Assembly: GCF_032586175.1 (NCBI RefSeq)
Contig: NZ_JAWHTE010000013.1
Coordinates: 1-64,000 of the forward strand
Source: Ovoidimarina sediminis
Lineage (GTDB): Bacteria; Pseudomonadota; Alphaproteobacteria; Rhodobacterales; Rhodobacteraceae
DNA: 64,000 nucleotides
Direction of reading: 5' to 3'
Both the position numbers and the translations under genes were made by a program. How positions within the stretch are numbered: position 1 is the stretch's first letter; each line of letters starts with the position of its first letter. The notes under the pieces were generated by a model. It saw only the letters and a list, made by a program, of their open reading frames with translations, ran no database searches and was not told the origin of the DNA. This document shows, piece by piece, positions 7,505 through 17,583 of the stretch.

Positions 7505-10500
7505 ATGGGGAAAGAGCAGAAATACCAGATGGATCAAAGCCTTTTCAAATTCATCTGGAAGCATTCAGCCCGCAACCAGATTGTCCTCCTCATCGTCACC
7601 CTCGCGACGTTTCCTATCCTTTATGTTTCCCTGGAATTGCCGAAGCGCATCATCAACGATGCGATCGGCGGTTCGGGCGACAATGTCACCTTCGGCGATC
7701 TAACGCTTTCGCAGACGCAGTTCCTTATGGTGCTGTGCTTCGGTTTCCTCCTTTCGGTTCTTGTGAACGGCCTTCTGAAGATGCGGCTGAACACAATGAA
7801 GGGCGTACTGTCAGAGCGGCTTTTGCGCCGGTTTCGATATGCGATGCTGAACCGAGTTACCCGTTTTCCACGCCCCTACTTTCGCAAGACGAGCCAGGGA
7901 GAGCTTGTCTCGATGATTACCGCCGAAGCAGAGCCAATGGGCGGGCTGATGGGTGATCTTCTGTCTCAGCCTGTCTTTCAGGCTGGGCAGATGGCTACAA
8001 TTCTTGTGTTTCTGTTTGCTCAGAGCTTCTGGTTTGGCCTCGCGTCCGTCGCACTCATCCCTCTGCAGGCCTGGCTGATCCCAAAGCTCCAGCGCCAGAT
8101 CAACATGCTGAACAAGCAACGTATCCAGGAAGTGCGCCGGTTCGCCTCCGAAATCGGAGAGACTGCTGCCGGTGTCAGCGACATCCGCACGAATGGCGGC
8201 TTGCGCTACCGGATGTCAATGTTCTCCAACCAGCTCAATCGGCTGTTCCACATCCGCTTCATGATCTTTCAGAAGAAATTTTTCATGAAGTTCCTGAATA
8301 ACTTCATCAACCAGCTAACCCCGTTTTTCTTCTACTCCGTAGGCGGGTACCTTGCGATCCGGGGTGAGATTACCGTCGGCGCGCTTGTCGCGGCGCTCGC
8401 TGCCTACAAGGATCTGTCTGACCCCTGGAAAGAGCTTCTGACCTTCTACAACACGACCCAGGATATGGCGGTACGCTGGGAAACGGTCATCGAAAAATTC
8501 GCGCCGAAATCCCTTGTCGATGACGAGCTTCTCGAGGGCGAGGCCGAAGAAATTCCGCGCCTCAACGGCGATATCGTTCTGACCGATGTTACGGTCGTGG
8601 ACGAGGACGGGAACTCGGTCCTCGAAGACTTGAACCTCACGATTCCCGGCGGAAGCCGGGTCGGAATAAAGGTCGACAACGAAACTGCGGCGCTGGCCGT
8701 GGCAGATGTACTTACCCGCGAGGTCACACCCCGCCGTGGAAGGATCACGATAGGCGGGTACGAATTGAACGCGCTTCACCAGGATGTTCTGGCATCGCGC
8801 ATCGGATACGCCCATTCCAAGCCCTACATCTTCCAGGGCTCGCTTGGGGAAAACCTTCTGATGCCCTTCAAGCGCGAACCTCTATTGGCGGGCGAGGTAT
8901 CTCAGGAAATACAGCTATGGCGCGAAGAGGCGCTTCGTTCAGGAAACAGCCCCGATCCGTTTGACGCCGAATGGGTCGATCCGCAGCGCGCAGGATTCGA
9001 TTCCCGTGAGGAGATCCACGAATGGTGGTTCGAGCTCGTTCAGGCAATGGGCATCGACGACTTCATGGTACGCAGAGCGCTCAGTTCACGCCACGATCCG
9101 GAGGAAGAGCGCGAGCTTTGCGACGCGATCGTCCGCCTCCGGCCGGAGATCGCGCGCCGTCTCTCGCAGGCCGGGCTCGACGACGTGATCCACCGCTTCG
9201 ACCCAGACAAATTCAACCCGGTCTCGCCCCTCGGCAGCAACCTTCTCTATGCCATGCCGACACGGCTGATAACACAGGTCACACTCGCGAAAGAGGAAGG
9301 GTTCCTCGAAATTCTTCGCGAGGAGGGGATCATTGAAGAGCTGGCCGAGATGTCAGCCAATCTGATTGAAGGGCTTGTCGCAACCTTTGGCAATGACGGC
9401 GTTGATCACCCACTGTTCCGTCGTTTGAACCTTGACGAAGAGTTGTACTTTCAGCTTGGCGACATCGCCGCGAAGCGCCGGGAGGTGGGCGACGCCGGCC
9501 TGCCGCCTGAGGAATTCGCGCTGCTTCTTACTGTTCCCTTCGCATTCTCGGCCGAACAGATGGGCCCGGCCTTCGACGAGGCGCTCAAAGAGCGAGTTCT
9601 GGAGATCCGCAAGACCAAGGCACATCGAATGGTCGAGGAATTGGGCGGAATGTTCGAACCCATCGATCCGGAGAAGTACATCCCTGTGATGACACTTATG
9701 GGGAATGCAATCTTCGGGCGGATTTCAAGCACCGCGGGCGCACGCGAGAAGGAAATCGAGGATATTCTTGTCGACATCCTGAGTGAAAATGACCTTCGCC
9801 GTGTCGCGGCTCAATCGATCTTTCTCGTCGAGACGGCGCAAGGCGGCGAAAACCTTCCAGCTGTCTTCCGCGAACGAATCGCCTTCAGCCGGGCCGGCAT
9901 CAAGAAGCCCGATATCCTGATCCTAGGAAACGCCCTTGCCAGCCATCCCGACGAACAGCGGGCCGAGATGCGGGAGCGGGTGAGTCAGCTGATGCCTGAT
10001 ACGACGAAGATCTTCATCGAGCAGCGTATCGCAAGGCCCGAAAGCTACGACCTGTACGTCGAGATAGTTAACGGAAGGATCGCTGGCGACACCGTGACGG
10101 GCGAGGCCGAGCCCGAAGATACGACCGCCCGCAACGACTTGAACAAGAAGCTAAGAATTCTGGAGCAGACGGATCTTTTCGGAGACCTCGACCGCAAGCA
10201 GCTTCGCCTGCTCGCCTTTGGCGCACAGTGGTACGAAGCGAAAGCCGGTAAACAGATTTTCAAGGCGGGCGATCCACCGGACGGCGCTTACCTATGTGTA
10301 AATGGCTTAGGGGCGCTATACTGGCCCACCGGAGATGGTCGGAGCCTCCGGGTGACGGATATACCCCCGGGCCGCCTTATCGGCGATCTCGCGGTGATCC
10401 AGAACCAAGAACGTGTGATGAATTTCTTCGCGGAGGAAGACAGTACGTTCCTCCGGATTGGTGCGTCAGAGCTCCTTGCCGTGGTCGAACACGACCCGCA

Positions 10501-10642
10501 GATCGCGATGAGCCTATTGAGAACTGTCGCAAGCCACCTTTCCGGTGCGGCGAACCGTGCACGTGAATTGCGCCAGTATGCCATATCGCAGGGTATCGAT
10601 TTTTCGGGATTTGATGATTACCGGCAGCCTCCGGCGCCCTGA
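7505..10642 (+). CDS. ABC-exporter-like membrane protein with degenerate nucleotide domain and C-terminal cyclic-nucleotide-binding-like domain
   Basis: At 1045 residues this is much longer than a normal half-transporter (~600). It has an ABC type-1 transmembrane domain (about residues 20-330), then a nucleotide-domain-like region from ~355. The Walker A position reads GSRVGIKVDNETAALAV, with no GxxGxGKS. The Q-loop side (IFQGSLGEN) is kept. About 270 extra residues separate it from the remains of the signature (GGENLP). Walker B is ILILGNALAS without the catalytic acid, and the H-loop lacks histidine. A cNMP/Crp-like beta-barrel domain follows from ~880. ATP hydrolysis therefore looks lost. 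ATG 7529 is an alternative start. A glycosyltransferase gene follows after 9 bp, and a close paralog lies at 28751-31759. Confidence 0.8.
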   Translation: MGKEQKYQMDQSLFKFIWKHSARNQIVLLIVTLATFPILYVSLELPKRIINDAIGGSGDNVTFGDLTLSQTQFLMVLCFGFLLSVLVNGLLKMRLNTMKGVLSERLLRRFRYAMLNRVTRFPRPYFRKTSQGELVSMITAEAEPMGGLMGDLLSQPVFQAGQMATILVFLFAQSFWFGLASVALIPLQAWLIPKLQRQINMLNKQRIQEVRRFASEIGETAAGVSDIRTNGGLRYRMSMFSNQLNRLFHIRFMIFQKKFFMKFLNNFINQLTPFFFYSVGGYLAIRGEITVGALVAALAAYKDLSDPWKELLTFYNTTQDMAVRWETVIEKFAPKSLVDDELLEGEAEEIPRLNGDIVLTDVTVVDEDGNSVLEDLNLTIPGGSRVGIKVDNETAALAVADVLTREVTPRRGRITIGGYELNALHQDVLASRIGYAHSKPYIFQGSLGENLLMPFKREPLLAGEVSQEIQLWREEALRSGNSPDPFDAEWVDPQRAGFDSREEIHEWWFELVQAMGIDDFMVRRALSSRHDPEEERELCDAIVRLRPEIARRLSQAGLDDVIHRFDPDKFNPVSPLGSNLLYAMPTRLITQVTLAKEEGFLEILREEGIIEELAEMSANLIEGLVATFGNDGVDHPLFRRLNLDEELYFQLGDIAAKRREVGDAGLPPEEFALLLTVPFAFSAEQMGPAFDEALKERVLEIRKTKAHRMVEELGGMFEPIDPEKYIPVMTLMGNAIFGRISSTAGAREKEIEDILVDILSENDLRRVAAQSIFLVETAQGGENLPAVFRERIAFSRAGIKKPDILILGNALASHPDEQRAEMRERVSQLMPDTTKIFIEQRIARPESYDLYVEIVNGRIAGDTVTGEAEPEDTTARNDLNKKLRILEQTDLFGDLDRKQLRLLAFGAQWYEAKAGKQIFKAGDPPDGAYLCVNGLGALYWPTGDGRSLRVTDIPPGRLIGDLAVIQNQERVMNFFAEEDSTFLRIGASELLAVVEHDPQIAMSLLRTVASHLSGAANRARELRQYAISQGIDFSGFDDYRQPPAP

Positions 10643-10651
10643 AGCAATACC

Positions 10652-11800
10652 ATGACGCGGCCCAGGATACTCTTCTACTGCCAGCATTTACTTGGAGTCG
10701 GTCATATCAGCCGTAGCCTCGCGATCTGCCGAGCGCTTCTCGACAGGTTCGACGTTGTCTTCGTGCAAGGAGGTCCCGATATCGGCCGAACAATCGTTGC
10801 GCCAGGGTTCACCCATGTCTTCCTGCCGCCACTTTTGATGCGCGAACACGACAGTTCTCTTTACGATCCCGCGGGAGAGCGCAGTGTCGATGAAATCTGG
10901 GCCGCCCGATCGGAAGCGCTCGCGCCCCTTCTGTCGCATTCCTTCGCGGCGGTGGTAGTCGAGCTCTATCCTTTCGGTCGAAACAAATTCAAACCGGAAA
11001 TTCTGGATCTGATCGCCCGCGCTCGCTCGGCGAACCCCGCCACGCGGGTCTATTGCTCGAACCGCGACATCATGGTTCAGAAGTTTGATCAGGCGGCGCG
11101 CGAGGCCAAGATCGTGCGCATCCTGAAAGAGTATTTCGACCACGTGCTTGTCCATTCCGATCCGAACCTGATCTCGATGGAAGACACGTTCGCGGCAACG
11201 CCAGAAATTACAGATATGATCCACTACACCGGCTATGTCACGGACGGATCAGGACCTGCCGGGCATCCGGCGCGCGAGAAGCGAATCCTCGTCAGCCTCG
11301 GCGGCGGTGCGGTAGGCGACGAACTGGCCCGCGCATGTCTCTCAGTGGCGGATCGGTTTCCAGACTACGCAATGCATGTCTTGACGGGCCCCTACACGAG
11401 CGAGGCAGCCCGAAAGGAAATGTCGGTAATTGCAAAACAGAAACCAAGAGTCACGGTAGGTGGTTTCTCAGGCGATTTCCGACGTGAGCTTTCCCGCGCT
11501 GCCCTTTCAATAAGCCTCGCGGGCTACAACACAGTGATGGATATCCTCGCCACCGAAACCCCGGCGCTCGTTTATCCCTACATGGCCAATCGCGAGCAAA
11601 GCATGCGCGCGAAGGCGCTCGAACAACGATTGCTACTCGGAGTAATATACGAAGCCGATCTCGCGCCCGACCCTTTGGCAGCCAAGATACGCGAAAGGTT
11701 ATCTGCCCCGCCCCCATCGACATCCATCAACCTTTCAGGCGCAAGATGCACAGCCGATATCATTGCGGCACACATCGCTCAGGCAAGCCGTAACGCCTGA
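10652..11800 (+). CDS. Glycosyltransferase, MurG/COG4671-like GT-B fold
   Basis: This 382-residue protein begins with a GT-B-type loop (FYCQHLLGVGHISRS), and the C-terminal half carries ILVSLGGGAVGDEL and an SLAGYNTVMDILATETP segment typical of nucleotide-sugar binding in MurG-like and COG4671 enzymes. It would transfer a sugar in the cytoplasm. It starts 9 bp after the pseudo-ABC gene and is probably co-transcribed with it. Its 3' end overlaps the convergent glycosyltransferase at 11779 by 22 bp. A second family member is at 16336-17583. Donor and acceptor are unknown. Confidence 0.75.
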   Translation: MTRPRILFYCQHLLGVGHISRSLAICRALLDRFDVVFVQGGPDIGRTIVAPGFTHVFLPPLLMREHDSSLYDPAGERSVDEIWAARSEALAPLLSHSFAAVVVELYPFGRNKFKPEILDLIARARSANPATRVYCSNRDIMVQKFDQAAREAKIVRILKEYFDHVLVHSDPNLISMEDTFAATPEITDMIHYTGYVTDGSGPAGHPAREKRILVSLGGGAVGDELARACLSVADRFPDYAMHVLTGPYTSEAARKEMSVIAKQKPRVTVGGFSGDFRRELSRAALSISLAGYNTVMDILATETPALVYPYMANREQSMRAKALEQRLLLGVIYEADLAPDPLAAKIRERLSAPPPSTSINLSGARCTADIIAAHIAQASRNA

Positions 11801-13059
11801 AGGTATACTTCCACCCAAAGGTCGCGTTCGGCGTCAATAGCATGTTCCCCCGTGACACGATCGAACGCAGCTCTCGTAAGAGCTTGGGCGAACATGGGAT
11901 CGTCAAGCAGCTTCTCGACTGCACGCGCCAGCGCGGAAGACGAACGCGCCTCTACCAGGAGAGCCTCTTTGCCATCGGACACCAGTTCAGGAATACCTCC
12001 CACGCGCGTCGACACAATTGGGGCCCGAGCATACATGGCTTCGAGGATCTTGTTTGGTGAGGCATCGGAGATCGACGGATAGACCGCCACCGAACATCGC
12101 TTCAGATAACCAAGCATCGCCCGGTGCGGCACACTGCCGATCCGGACGATATGCGCGCATGCGGGGCTCTCCGCAATCCGCGCCTCGTAATACTCTGCCT
12201 CGCGTTTCTGGATTGATCCGCCCAGTAAAAGCGTGATCTTGCGGCGCTGCGCCAGTTCCGCCACAGCGTCGATCAGGAAATCGAGTCCCATCACCCGACG
12301 AAACTTTCCAAAGCACCCGATTACAGAGCCTGGATCGTCGGGCAGTTCCGGTAACTCGGCGATGCTTTCGTCGAACAACGAGGGATCGAAATGATTTCGG
12401 ATCACGCGCACAGGGCACGATGGTCGAAACACCCCTTCAAGTAGACGCCTAGCATCATCGCTTACGCATACGATCAACGAGGTCGACAGGATCGAGGCTT
12501 GGAGCGGCGCAACCATCGCGTCAAACATCCGCGTCTCGAGATCGACGCCCCGCAATGACAGCATATGCGGCACCCCGCATTTGGCGCCAGCAAAAGCTGC
12601 GATAAGCCCGCGCTGGTGGAACGCGCCAAAGGCATGGATCAAAGAGATGCCTTCATCCCTAACGATATCGACCAGATGATCGGCATAGGAGCGGAAGCGA
12701 AGATCCTGGCGTATGTTTTCGATTGACGAGGTTTCGCTCCACCGATGATCCGCGCGAAGATCTGCTGCCTCAACCAGATAAGCCTTTTGCCCGAACAGCG
12801 TCAGCTCCTGCCGCCTGCCTGCCCAGTCCCGCTCATCGCGGCTCTTGCGGAAGGCAATAGGCACAATCTCGAACGTGTCGGACAGAAGCCGCGCATGTCG
12901 GTGCGCAGCAGATTGTATGCCACCCTCAACATCCGGAGCCTCGACGAGAAGCGCGATCTTGTGTTTATGCAACGAACCGGTCCAAGACGTTCTCCACACC
13001 CTGCGAATCCCAGTTTCACCTCTAACAGCAGAGATTGCCCAGACCAATGAGCCCGCCAT
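11779..13059 (-). CDS. Glycosyltransferase family 4 (GT-B)
   Basis: This is a 426-residue protein with the classical GT4 layout: an N-terminal HKIALLVEAPDVEGGIQ loop, a mid-protein GCFGKFRRVMGLDFLIDA and a C-terminal E-x7-E-type region (SPNKILEAMYARAPIVSTRVGGIPELV). It transfers sugars from nucleotide donors with retention. The first ~28 residues are not family-like, so GTG 12999 or TTG 12972 may be the real start; at 13059 the start codon overlaps the divergent deacetylase start. It lies convergent with the COG4671-like gene. Confidence 0.78.
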   Translation of the reverse strand: MAGSLVWAISAVRGETGIRRVWRTSWTGSLHKHKIALLVEAPDVEGGIQSAAHRHARLLSDTFEIVPIAFRKSRDERDWAGRRQELTLFGQKAYLVEAADLRADHRWSETSSIENIRQDLRFRSYADHLVDIVRDEGISLIHAFGAFHQRGLIAAFAGAKCGVPHMLSLRGVDLETRMFDAMVAPLQASILSTSLIVCVSDDARRLLEGVFRPSCPVRVIRNHFDPSLFDESIAELPELPDDPGSVIGCFGKFRRVMGLDFLIDAVAELAQRRKITLLLGGSIQKREAEYYEARIAESPACAHIVRIGSVPHRAMLGYLKRCSVAVYPSISDASPNKILEAMYARAPIVSTRVGGIPELVSDGKEALLVEARSSSALARAVEKLLDDPMFAQALTRAAFDRVTGEHAIDAERDLWVEVYLQALRLA

Positions 13060-13972
13060 GCATCTGATATGTCTGCATAACGTGGTGCCTGGTCCGATTG
13101 ATGCGTTTGACGAGAAGTGTTCGCGTATCTCTGTCGCGGAATTTGAGGCGTTTCTCGATCGGGTGTCTGAACAGTTTGAACTGATTTCCTATAGTGTCTA
13201 CGAGACCCTGCTCAGAGAGGGTGAGGCGGCCTCGCGTGCCCTGGCGCTCAGCTTCGATGACGGGTTTCGCGGGGTCTATGATTACGTTCTACCCGTTCTG
13301 AGAGAACGGAACCTCGATGCCGTCGCATTCATAAACCCGCCGGTCATCGGCAACCCTCCGGGGACACTCTTTCATTTTCTTGAGCTCGAAATCGCCTTCC
13401 GGATCACAGATCAGCAAGAGGCCGCATTCTCTTTCCTCGACGCCCCCCTCTATTTCGCCAGCGAGAAGGCGCGGGTGAAAGCGATGAAATCGGTCAAGAA
13501 ACATTTGAAAGCCATCCCAGAGATTGACCGGGCGGCAGGCCACGCCGAGGTTCTCGAACGGCTCCGGGTCGGGCGGGGCGCAATCCACGCGTATGCCGCA
13601 GGCCGATCCTCGTTTCAGACCATGACGGAAGACGAGCTTCGTGACCTTCGCTCGGCAGGCTGGACCATTGGTTCGCATGGTATGAGCCACCGCACACTCT
13701 CGATGTTGCCCGCGGACGAGCTTGATCACGAAATCGAGATGGCCCGCGCGTATTTTGCCGACACGTTCGGCTGGCATGACCTCCCCTTCGCCTATCCCTA
13801 TGGCGATATTGTCCATGTGGGTGAAGCGGCGCCCGCCCGCGTGGCTGCGGCAGGTCATCCAATTGCCTACACAACCGTTCCTGGGCCAAGCGACATCGGC
13901 ACAAATCCTCACCGCCTGCCCCGCATCGACTACAAACGCTTCCTGCGTGAAGAAGGCATTCTTCTCGGCTGA
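13058..13972 (+). CDS. Polysaccharide deacetylase (carbohydrate esterase 4)
   Basis: This 304-residue NodB-fold enzyme has motif 1 LSFDDGFRG (residues ~68-76), motif 2 SHGMSHRTL with the metal-binding His-x3-His, and motif 3 FAYPYGD. It removes N- or O-acetyl groups from a polysaccharide. It has no clear signal peptide, so it could act on cytoplasmic or lipid-linked intermediates. ATG 13058 is taken because homology starts right there (MHLICLHNV). Its start overlaps the divergent GT4 gene start by two bases, which leaves little space for separate promoters unless they lie inside the neighbouring coding regions. Confidence 0.8.
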   Translation: MHLICLHNVVPGPIDAFDEKCSRISVAEFEAFLDRVSEQFELISYSVYETLLREGEAASRALALSFDDGFRGVYDYVLPVLRERNLDAVAFINPPVIGNPPGTLFHFLELEIAFRITDQQEAAFSFLDAPLYFASEKARVKAMKSVKKHLKAIPEIDRAAGHAEVLERLRVGRGAIHAYAAGRSSFQTMTEDELRDLRSAGWTIGSHGMSHRTLSMLPADELDHEIEMARAYFADTFGWHDLPFAYPYGDIVHVGEAAPARVAAAGHPIAYTTVPGPSDIGTNPHRLPRIDYKRFLREEGILLG

Positions 13973-14038
13973 GCCGCTGGCCAGATGCCACCATTGCCTG
14001 TAAGGCTTTGAAGGCATTCAAAAGCTTCGCAAGGTCAA

Positions 14039-15052
14039 ATGACACGCGTCCTCATTACTGGCACGGCCGGCTTTATCGGCTTCCACCTCGCCCGGCTGCT
14101 TCTGTCCGAAGGCATGCGCGTCCATGGCTTTGACGGGATGACCGACTACTACGACGTGACGCTGAAGCAGCGGCGCCACGCCATCCTGCTTCAGAACGAG
14201 GGCTTCAGCGCCACCGAGGGCATGCTGGAAGAGGCAGAGCTCGTCATGCGCACTGCCGAAGAGTTCGCGCCAGACGTGATCGTCCACCTCGCCGCACAGG
14301 CCGGGGTGCGTTATTCCCTCGAAAACCCGAGGGCCTATCTCGATAGTAACGTGATTGGCACGTTCAACGTGATGGAGGCAGCGCGTGAACTGAAAGTTCG
14401 CCATCTGCTCATGGCATCGACCTCCTCGGTTTACGGCGCGAACGAGGACATGCCTTTCCGCGAAACCGACAAGGCCGATACACAGCTTACGATCTATGCC
14501 GCCACGAAGAAGGCGAACGAAGCGATGGCGCATTCCTATGCCCATCTATGGGATCTTCCGACGACCATGTTCCGCTTTTTCACGGTGTACGGGCCATGGG
14601 GCCGGCCTGATCTTGCCCTGTTCAAGTTCGTGGACGCGATCCTCGATGGCCGCCCGATAGACATTTATAACCACGGCGAGATGTACCGCGACTTCACCTT
14701 CGTCGATGATCTGGTGCAGGGAATTCGCCTGCTTATCGACGCGGTGCCGGAACGACCCACGGATCCCTCGGATATCGCCACTTACGACAGTCTTTCCCCC
14801 GTCGCGCCATTCCGTGTTGTGAATATCGGAAACTCCGACAAGGTGCGGCTTCTCGATTTCATCACGGCAATCGAGGACGAACTCGGAATCGAAGCCAAGC
14901 GCAACTACATGGATATGCAGCCTGGGGACGTTCCGGCCACCTGGGCCAATGCAGAGCTTTTGCAGAACCTGACCGGCTACCGCCCGGAAACAGATATACG
15001 CAACGGGATACGCGCCTTCGTGAAGTGGTTTCGCGAATACTATCAGCGCTGA
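14039..15052 (+). CDS. NAD-dependent epimerase, UDP-glucuronate 4-epimerase-like
   Basis: This 337-residue extended short-chain dehydrogenase has the NAD-binding TGTAGFIGFHLA near the N-terminus, an HLAAQAGVRYS segment, the TSSVYG serine region, the catalytic Y-x3-K (YAATKK) and FFTVYGPWGRPDLA. The last is highly typical of UDP-glucuronate 4-epimerases, which make UDP-galacturonate for cell-surface polysaccharides. It lies 66 bp after the deacetylase on the same strand and ends 19 bp before a convergent glycosyltransferase. UDP-glucose 4-epimerase activity is an alternative. Confidence 0.82.
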   Translation: MTRVLITGTAGFIGFHLARLLLSEGMRVHGFDGMTDYYDVTLKQRRHAILLQNEGFSATEGMLEEAELVMRTAEEFAPDVIVHLAAQAGVRYSLENPRAYLDSNVIGTFNVMEAARELKVRHLLMASTSSVYGANEDMPFRETDKADTQLTIYAATKKANEAMAHSYAHLWDLPTTMFRFFTVYGPWGRPDLALFKFVDAILDGRPIDIYNHGEMYRDFTFVDDLVQGIRLLIDAVPERPTDPSDIATYDSLSPVAPFRVVNIGNSDKVRLLDFITAIEDELGIEAKRNYMDMQPGDVPATWANAELLQNLTGYRPETDIRNGIRAFVKWFREYYQR

Positions 15053-15071
15053 AAGGTTACTGCTCAGGCGC

Positions 15072-16343
15072 TCACGTTTCGAGAAGCTTCACGAGCCGCG
15101 CAATACCCGGACGCGCATCGAAAGCAGTGCGTACCCGCAACTCCGCTGCCGCGCCAAGCCGTGCCCTCATATCCGGATCGCGGGCACATCGTTCCAAGGC
15201 CGCGCTAAGTGCTTCGGCATCGCCGGTCGGCACGAGACAACCCGTCACGTTATCCTCGATGAGTTCGGGAATGGCGGAAAAAGCGGTTGCGACGGATGTG
15301 AGCCTCTGGCTGGACGCCTCGAGCAGGACGTTGGGTAATCCGTCCCGGTCGCTATCCGCCCCTGCCTGGCTCGCCAGTACGAAGAGATCGGCGCGCCGGA
15401 GCGCCTTTAGCACCTCTTCCTGTCCCTGCTGACCCGACCACGTGATACATCGGCCAAGACCCAGGCCATCGGCCTCGGCCTTAAGCCGGGCAAGTTCCGG
15501 CCCTCGCCCAATATGTTCGAACCGCCAATTGAGATCGGACGGCAATGCGGCCAATGCTGCAAGGATCGTGTCATACCCTTTCTTCGGGACCGCGCGTCCG
15601 ACGCTCAAAATCCTCACCGGATCTTCCGGGTCATTGCCGTCGCGCGGTGGGCGCGGCGCTGCTCGCACACCGAACCGATCGAGATCTAGGCCGTGATAGC
15701 AGAGGTGAACCACCGCATCTGGTGCCAGGCGCCTAAGCCGCTCAAGCCCCACCTGCGTGCAGGTCACAGTCCAGCGCGCATCCACGAGTTTCTCTGCGAG
15801 TTCCCAATCCGGCGACGTCCAGATGTCCTTGGCATGCGCCGAAATCGAGAATGGTACTCCCAGAACTGCGGCTGCATAACGTGCGACAGACGCAGGGGTG
15901 TGGGCGAAGTGGGCATAGATGTAGGCTCCGTCAGCCACTGGACGCTCGGCCGCCAAAACGAGCGCCTGCGCAAAACGCAGCCATCTGTCCCTCGTGCCGT
16001 CTCGCCGAATATCACGCACGAAGAGACGCAGCGCACGCCAGAACCCTTCCTTCCGGAGTGTCGAGAAGATTGCGTTTAGTATCCGGCGCGGCGCTTCTCG
16101 AAAGCTTTCCGGTAGATAGAGCACCGGCGCGTGAATCTGATCATGGATTGGCTGGGTAATCGCATCATAAGGGCGCCTGAGTGAAACGATTTCGAGATTG
16201 AGCCCCGCCTCCTGAAGCCCCAGTATTTCCTGCGCGACGAAGGTTTCCGATACACGCGGATAGCCTTTTACAACGATAAGATACCGCCTGCCATCATGTG
16301 CACCGGCCGTCGCGCTATTACCTTCGTGCGAAGGCTCACCCAT
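15072..16343 (-). CDS. Glycosyltransferase family 4
   Basis: The 423-residue GT-B protein shows RYLIVVKGYPRVSETF near the N-terminus, ILSVGRAVPKKGYDTIL in the middle and the acidic DRDGLPNVLLEASSQ motif near the C-terminus, as in colanic-acid/exopolysaccharide transferases of the WcaL type. ATG 16343 gives an 8-bp overlap with the preceding gene's stop, indicating translational coupling. It is the last gene of a six-gene minus-strand operon that begins with peptide-type ABC transporter genes. Confidence 0.82.
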   Translation of the reverse strand: MGEPSHEGNSATAGAHDGRRYLIVVKGYPRVSETFVAQEILGLQEAGLNLEIVSLRRPYDAITQPIHDQIHAPVLYLPESFREAPRRILNAIFSTLRKEGFWRALRLFVRDIRRDGTRDRWLRFAQALVLAAERPVADGAYIYAHFAHTPASVARYAAAVLGVPFSISAHAKDIWTSPDWELAEKLVDARWTVTCTQVGLERLRRLAPDAVVHLCYHGLDLDRFGVRAAPRPPRDGNDPEDPVRILSVGRAVPKKGYDTILAALAALPSDLNWRFEHIGRGPELARLKAEADGLGLGRCITWSGQQGQEEVLKALRRADLFVLASQAGADSDRDGLPNVLLEASSQRLTSVATAFSAIPELIEDNVTGCLVPTGDAEALSAALERCARDPDMRARLGAAAELRVRTAFDARPGIARLVKLLET

Positions 16344-17583
16344 TCGCCGCAGCGGCATTCGGCGAGGCGTCGACCTTGAGCCACTCGCCCACATCCGCCA
16401 CGATCCTGGCCTGCCCGCCGAGATCAGCCATGCTTGTTCCCGATTGCGAAGGACGCGGCCGGCCAGGCAACGCTCGAAGCGCCTCGGCCAAGACTTCCGG
16501 GTCCCCAGCCTGCTCGGGCAATAGCATCGTTGCAAGGCCCAGAGCAGACGCCCGCTGTGCCCTGATCAGCTGTTCCTCTCGCGGTTGGGTGCGAGGCAAA
16601 AGCAGTGAGGGACGGTCAAATGACAGGATCTCGCAGAAGGTGTTGTACCCCGCCATGCCTACCACTGCCGACGACCCGGCCACCAAGTCCTCCAGCCGGT
16701 TGTCGAAATCGATCATCTGCACCGCATCGAGCGTGCCGCCGATCGCCTTCAACTCCTCGCGCGCCTTTGACGGCAGGTAGGGCCCTAGTGTCACCAATGC
16801 AGGCGGCATTGGCCCCCTCGCAGATGCATAGGCCGAAAGAACCTGGCGGATCACAGCTTCACCATCTCCTCCGCCACCGGTGGTAACGAGAATATAATCG
16901 TCGAAGTCCGCTCCCCCGAGACGAGCTGGCGCAAACTCACGTGCCTGCCGACGAAGGAACCCGGTATAGCGCATTCGCTTCTGAACAGATTGTGGTACCT
17001 GCAGCCCCTTCAGTGGGTCATTGAACCCGTGCGGGCCGTAGACCCAGATTGTGTCGTAGTAGCGCTGCACTTTTTCCATGGTGCCCGCATCGTTCCATTC
17101 TCGCACCAGGAGACGTGGCGCATCCATTACTTCGCGAAGACCGAGCACAAGACGGGTGCCCGCTGCTTGCAACATCTGAAGCGTATCCTCAATCTCCCCG
17201 CGCAGCCCAACCGGCTCTTTATCCACGATGAAGATATCGGGTTTGAAGGTCTCGGCCGTATGCTTGATGATCGTGCGGCGCATATTCAGCGTATCAGCAA
17301 GAGGAATATGCTGCTCAAGCGAGGTGTATTCTCCGTTGCGAAGCTTGATCACACTCGGGATTTTCACGAAATCCACGCGGCTGCGATAGTCGAACGCCCC
17401 GGCGATCGTCGCCCCGGAAATGATCAGTACCGACACTCCACTGTACGCCTCGACAAGAGCATGCGCGATCTCCCGGCACCGTCTGAGATGGCCCAGACCG
17501 AACGTGTCGTGGCTATAGATCAGGATGCGCGCATTTGCGTACGACCGTTGGGTCGCCCCATTATCACCTGCCGCGTCAGTCAT
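16336..17583 (-). CDS. COG4671-type glycosyltransferase
   Basis: The 415-residue protein is GT-B-like. Its N-terminal loop reads ILIYSHDTFGLGHLRRC and is followed by PDIFIVDKEPVGLRGE; the C-terminal half has VTTGGGGDGE and GMAGYNTFCEILSF, as in the COG4671 'predicted glycosyltransferase' family. The start ATG overlaps the stop of the upstream ABC permease (ATGA at 17580-17583), and its own stop overlaps the GT4 start. It may therefore act together with the importer's substrate or simply share its regulation. It is distantly related to the enzyme at 10652. Confidence 0.78.
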   Translation of the reverse strand: MTDAAGDNGATQRSYANARILIYSHDTFGLGHLRRCREIAHALVEAYSGVSVLIISGATIAGAFDYRSRVDFVKIPSVIKLRNGEYTSLEQHIPLADTLNMRRTIIKHTAETFKPDIFIVDKEPVGLRGEIEDTLQMLQAAGTRLVLGLREVMDAPRLLVREWNDAGTMEKVQRYYDTIWVYGPHGFNDPLKGLQVPQSVQKRMRYTGFLRRQAREFAPARLGGADFDDYILVTTGGGGDGEAVIRQVLSAYASARGPMPPALVTLGPYLPSKAREELKAIGGTLDAVQMIDFDNRLEDLVAGSSAVVGMAGYNTFCEILSFDRPSLLLPRTQPREEQLIRAQRASALGLATMLLPEQAGDPEVLAEALRALPGRPRPSQSGTSMADLGGQARIVADVGEWLKVDASPNAAAANG

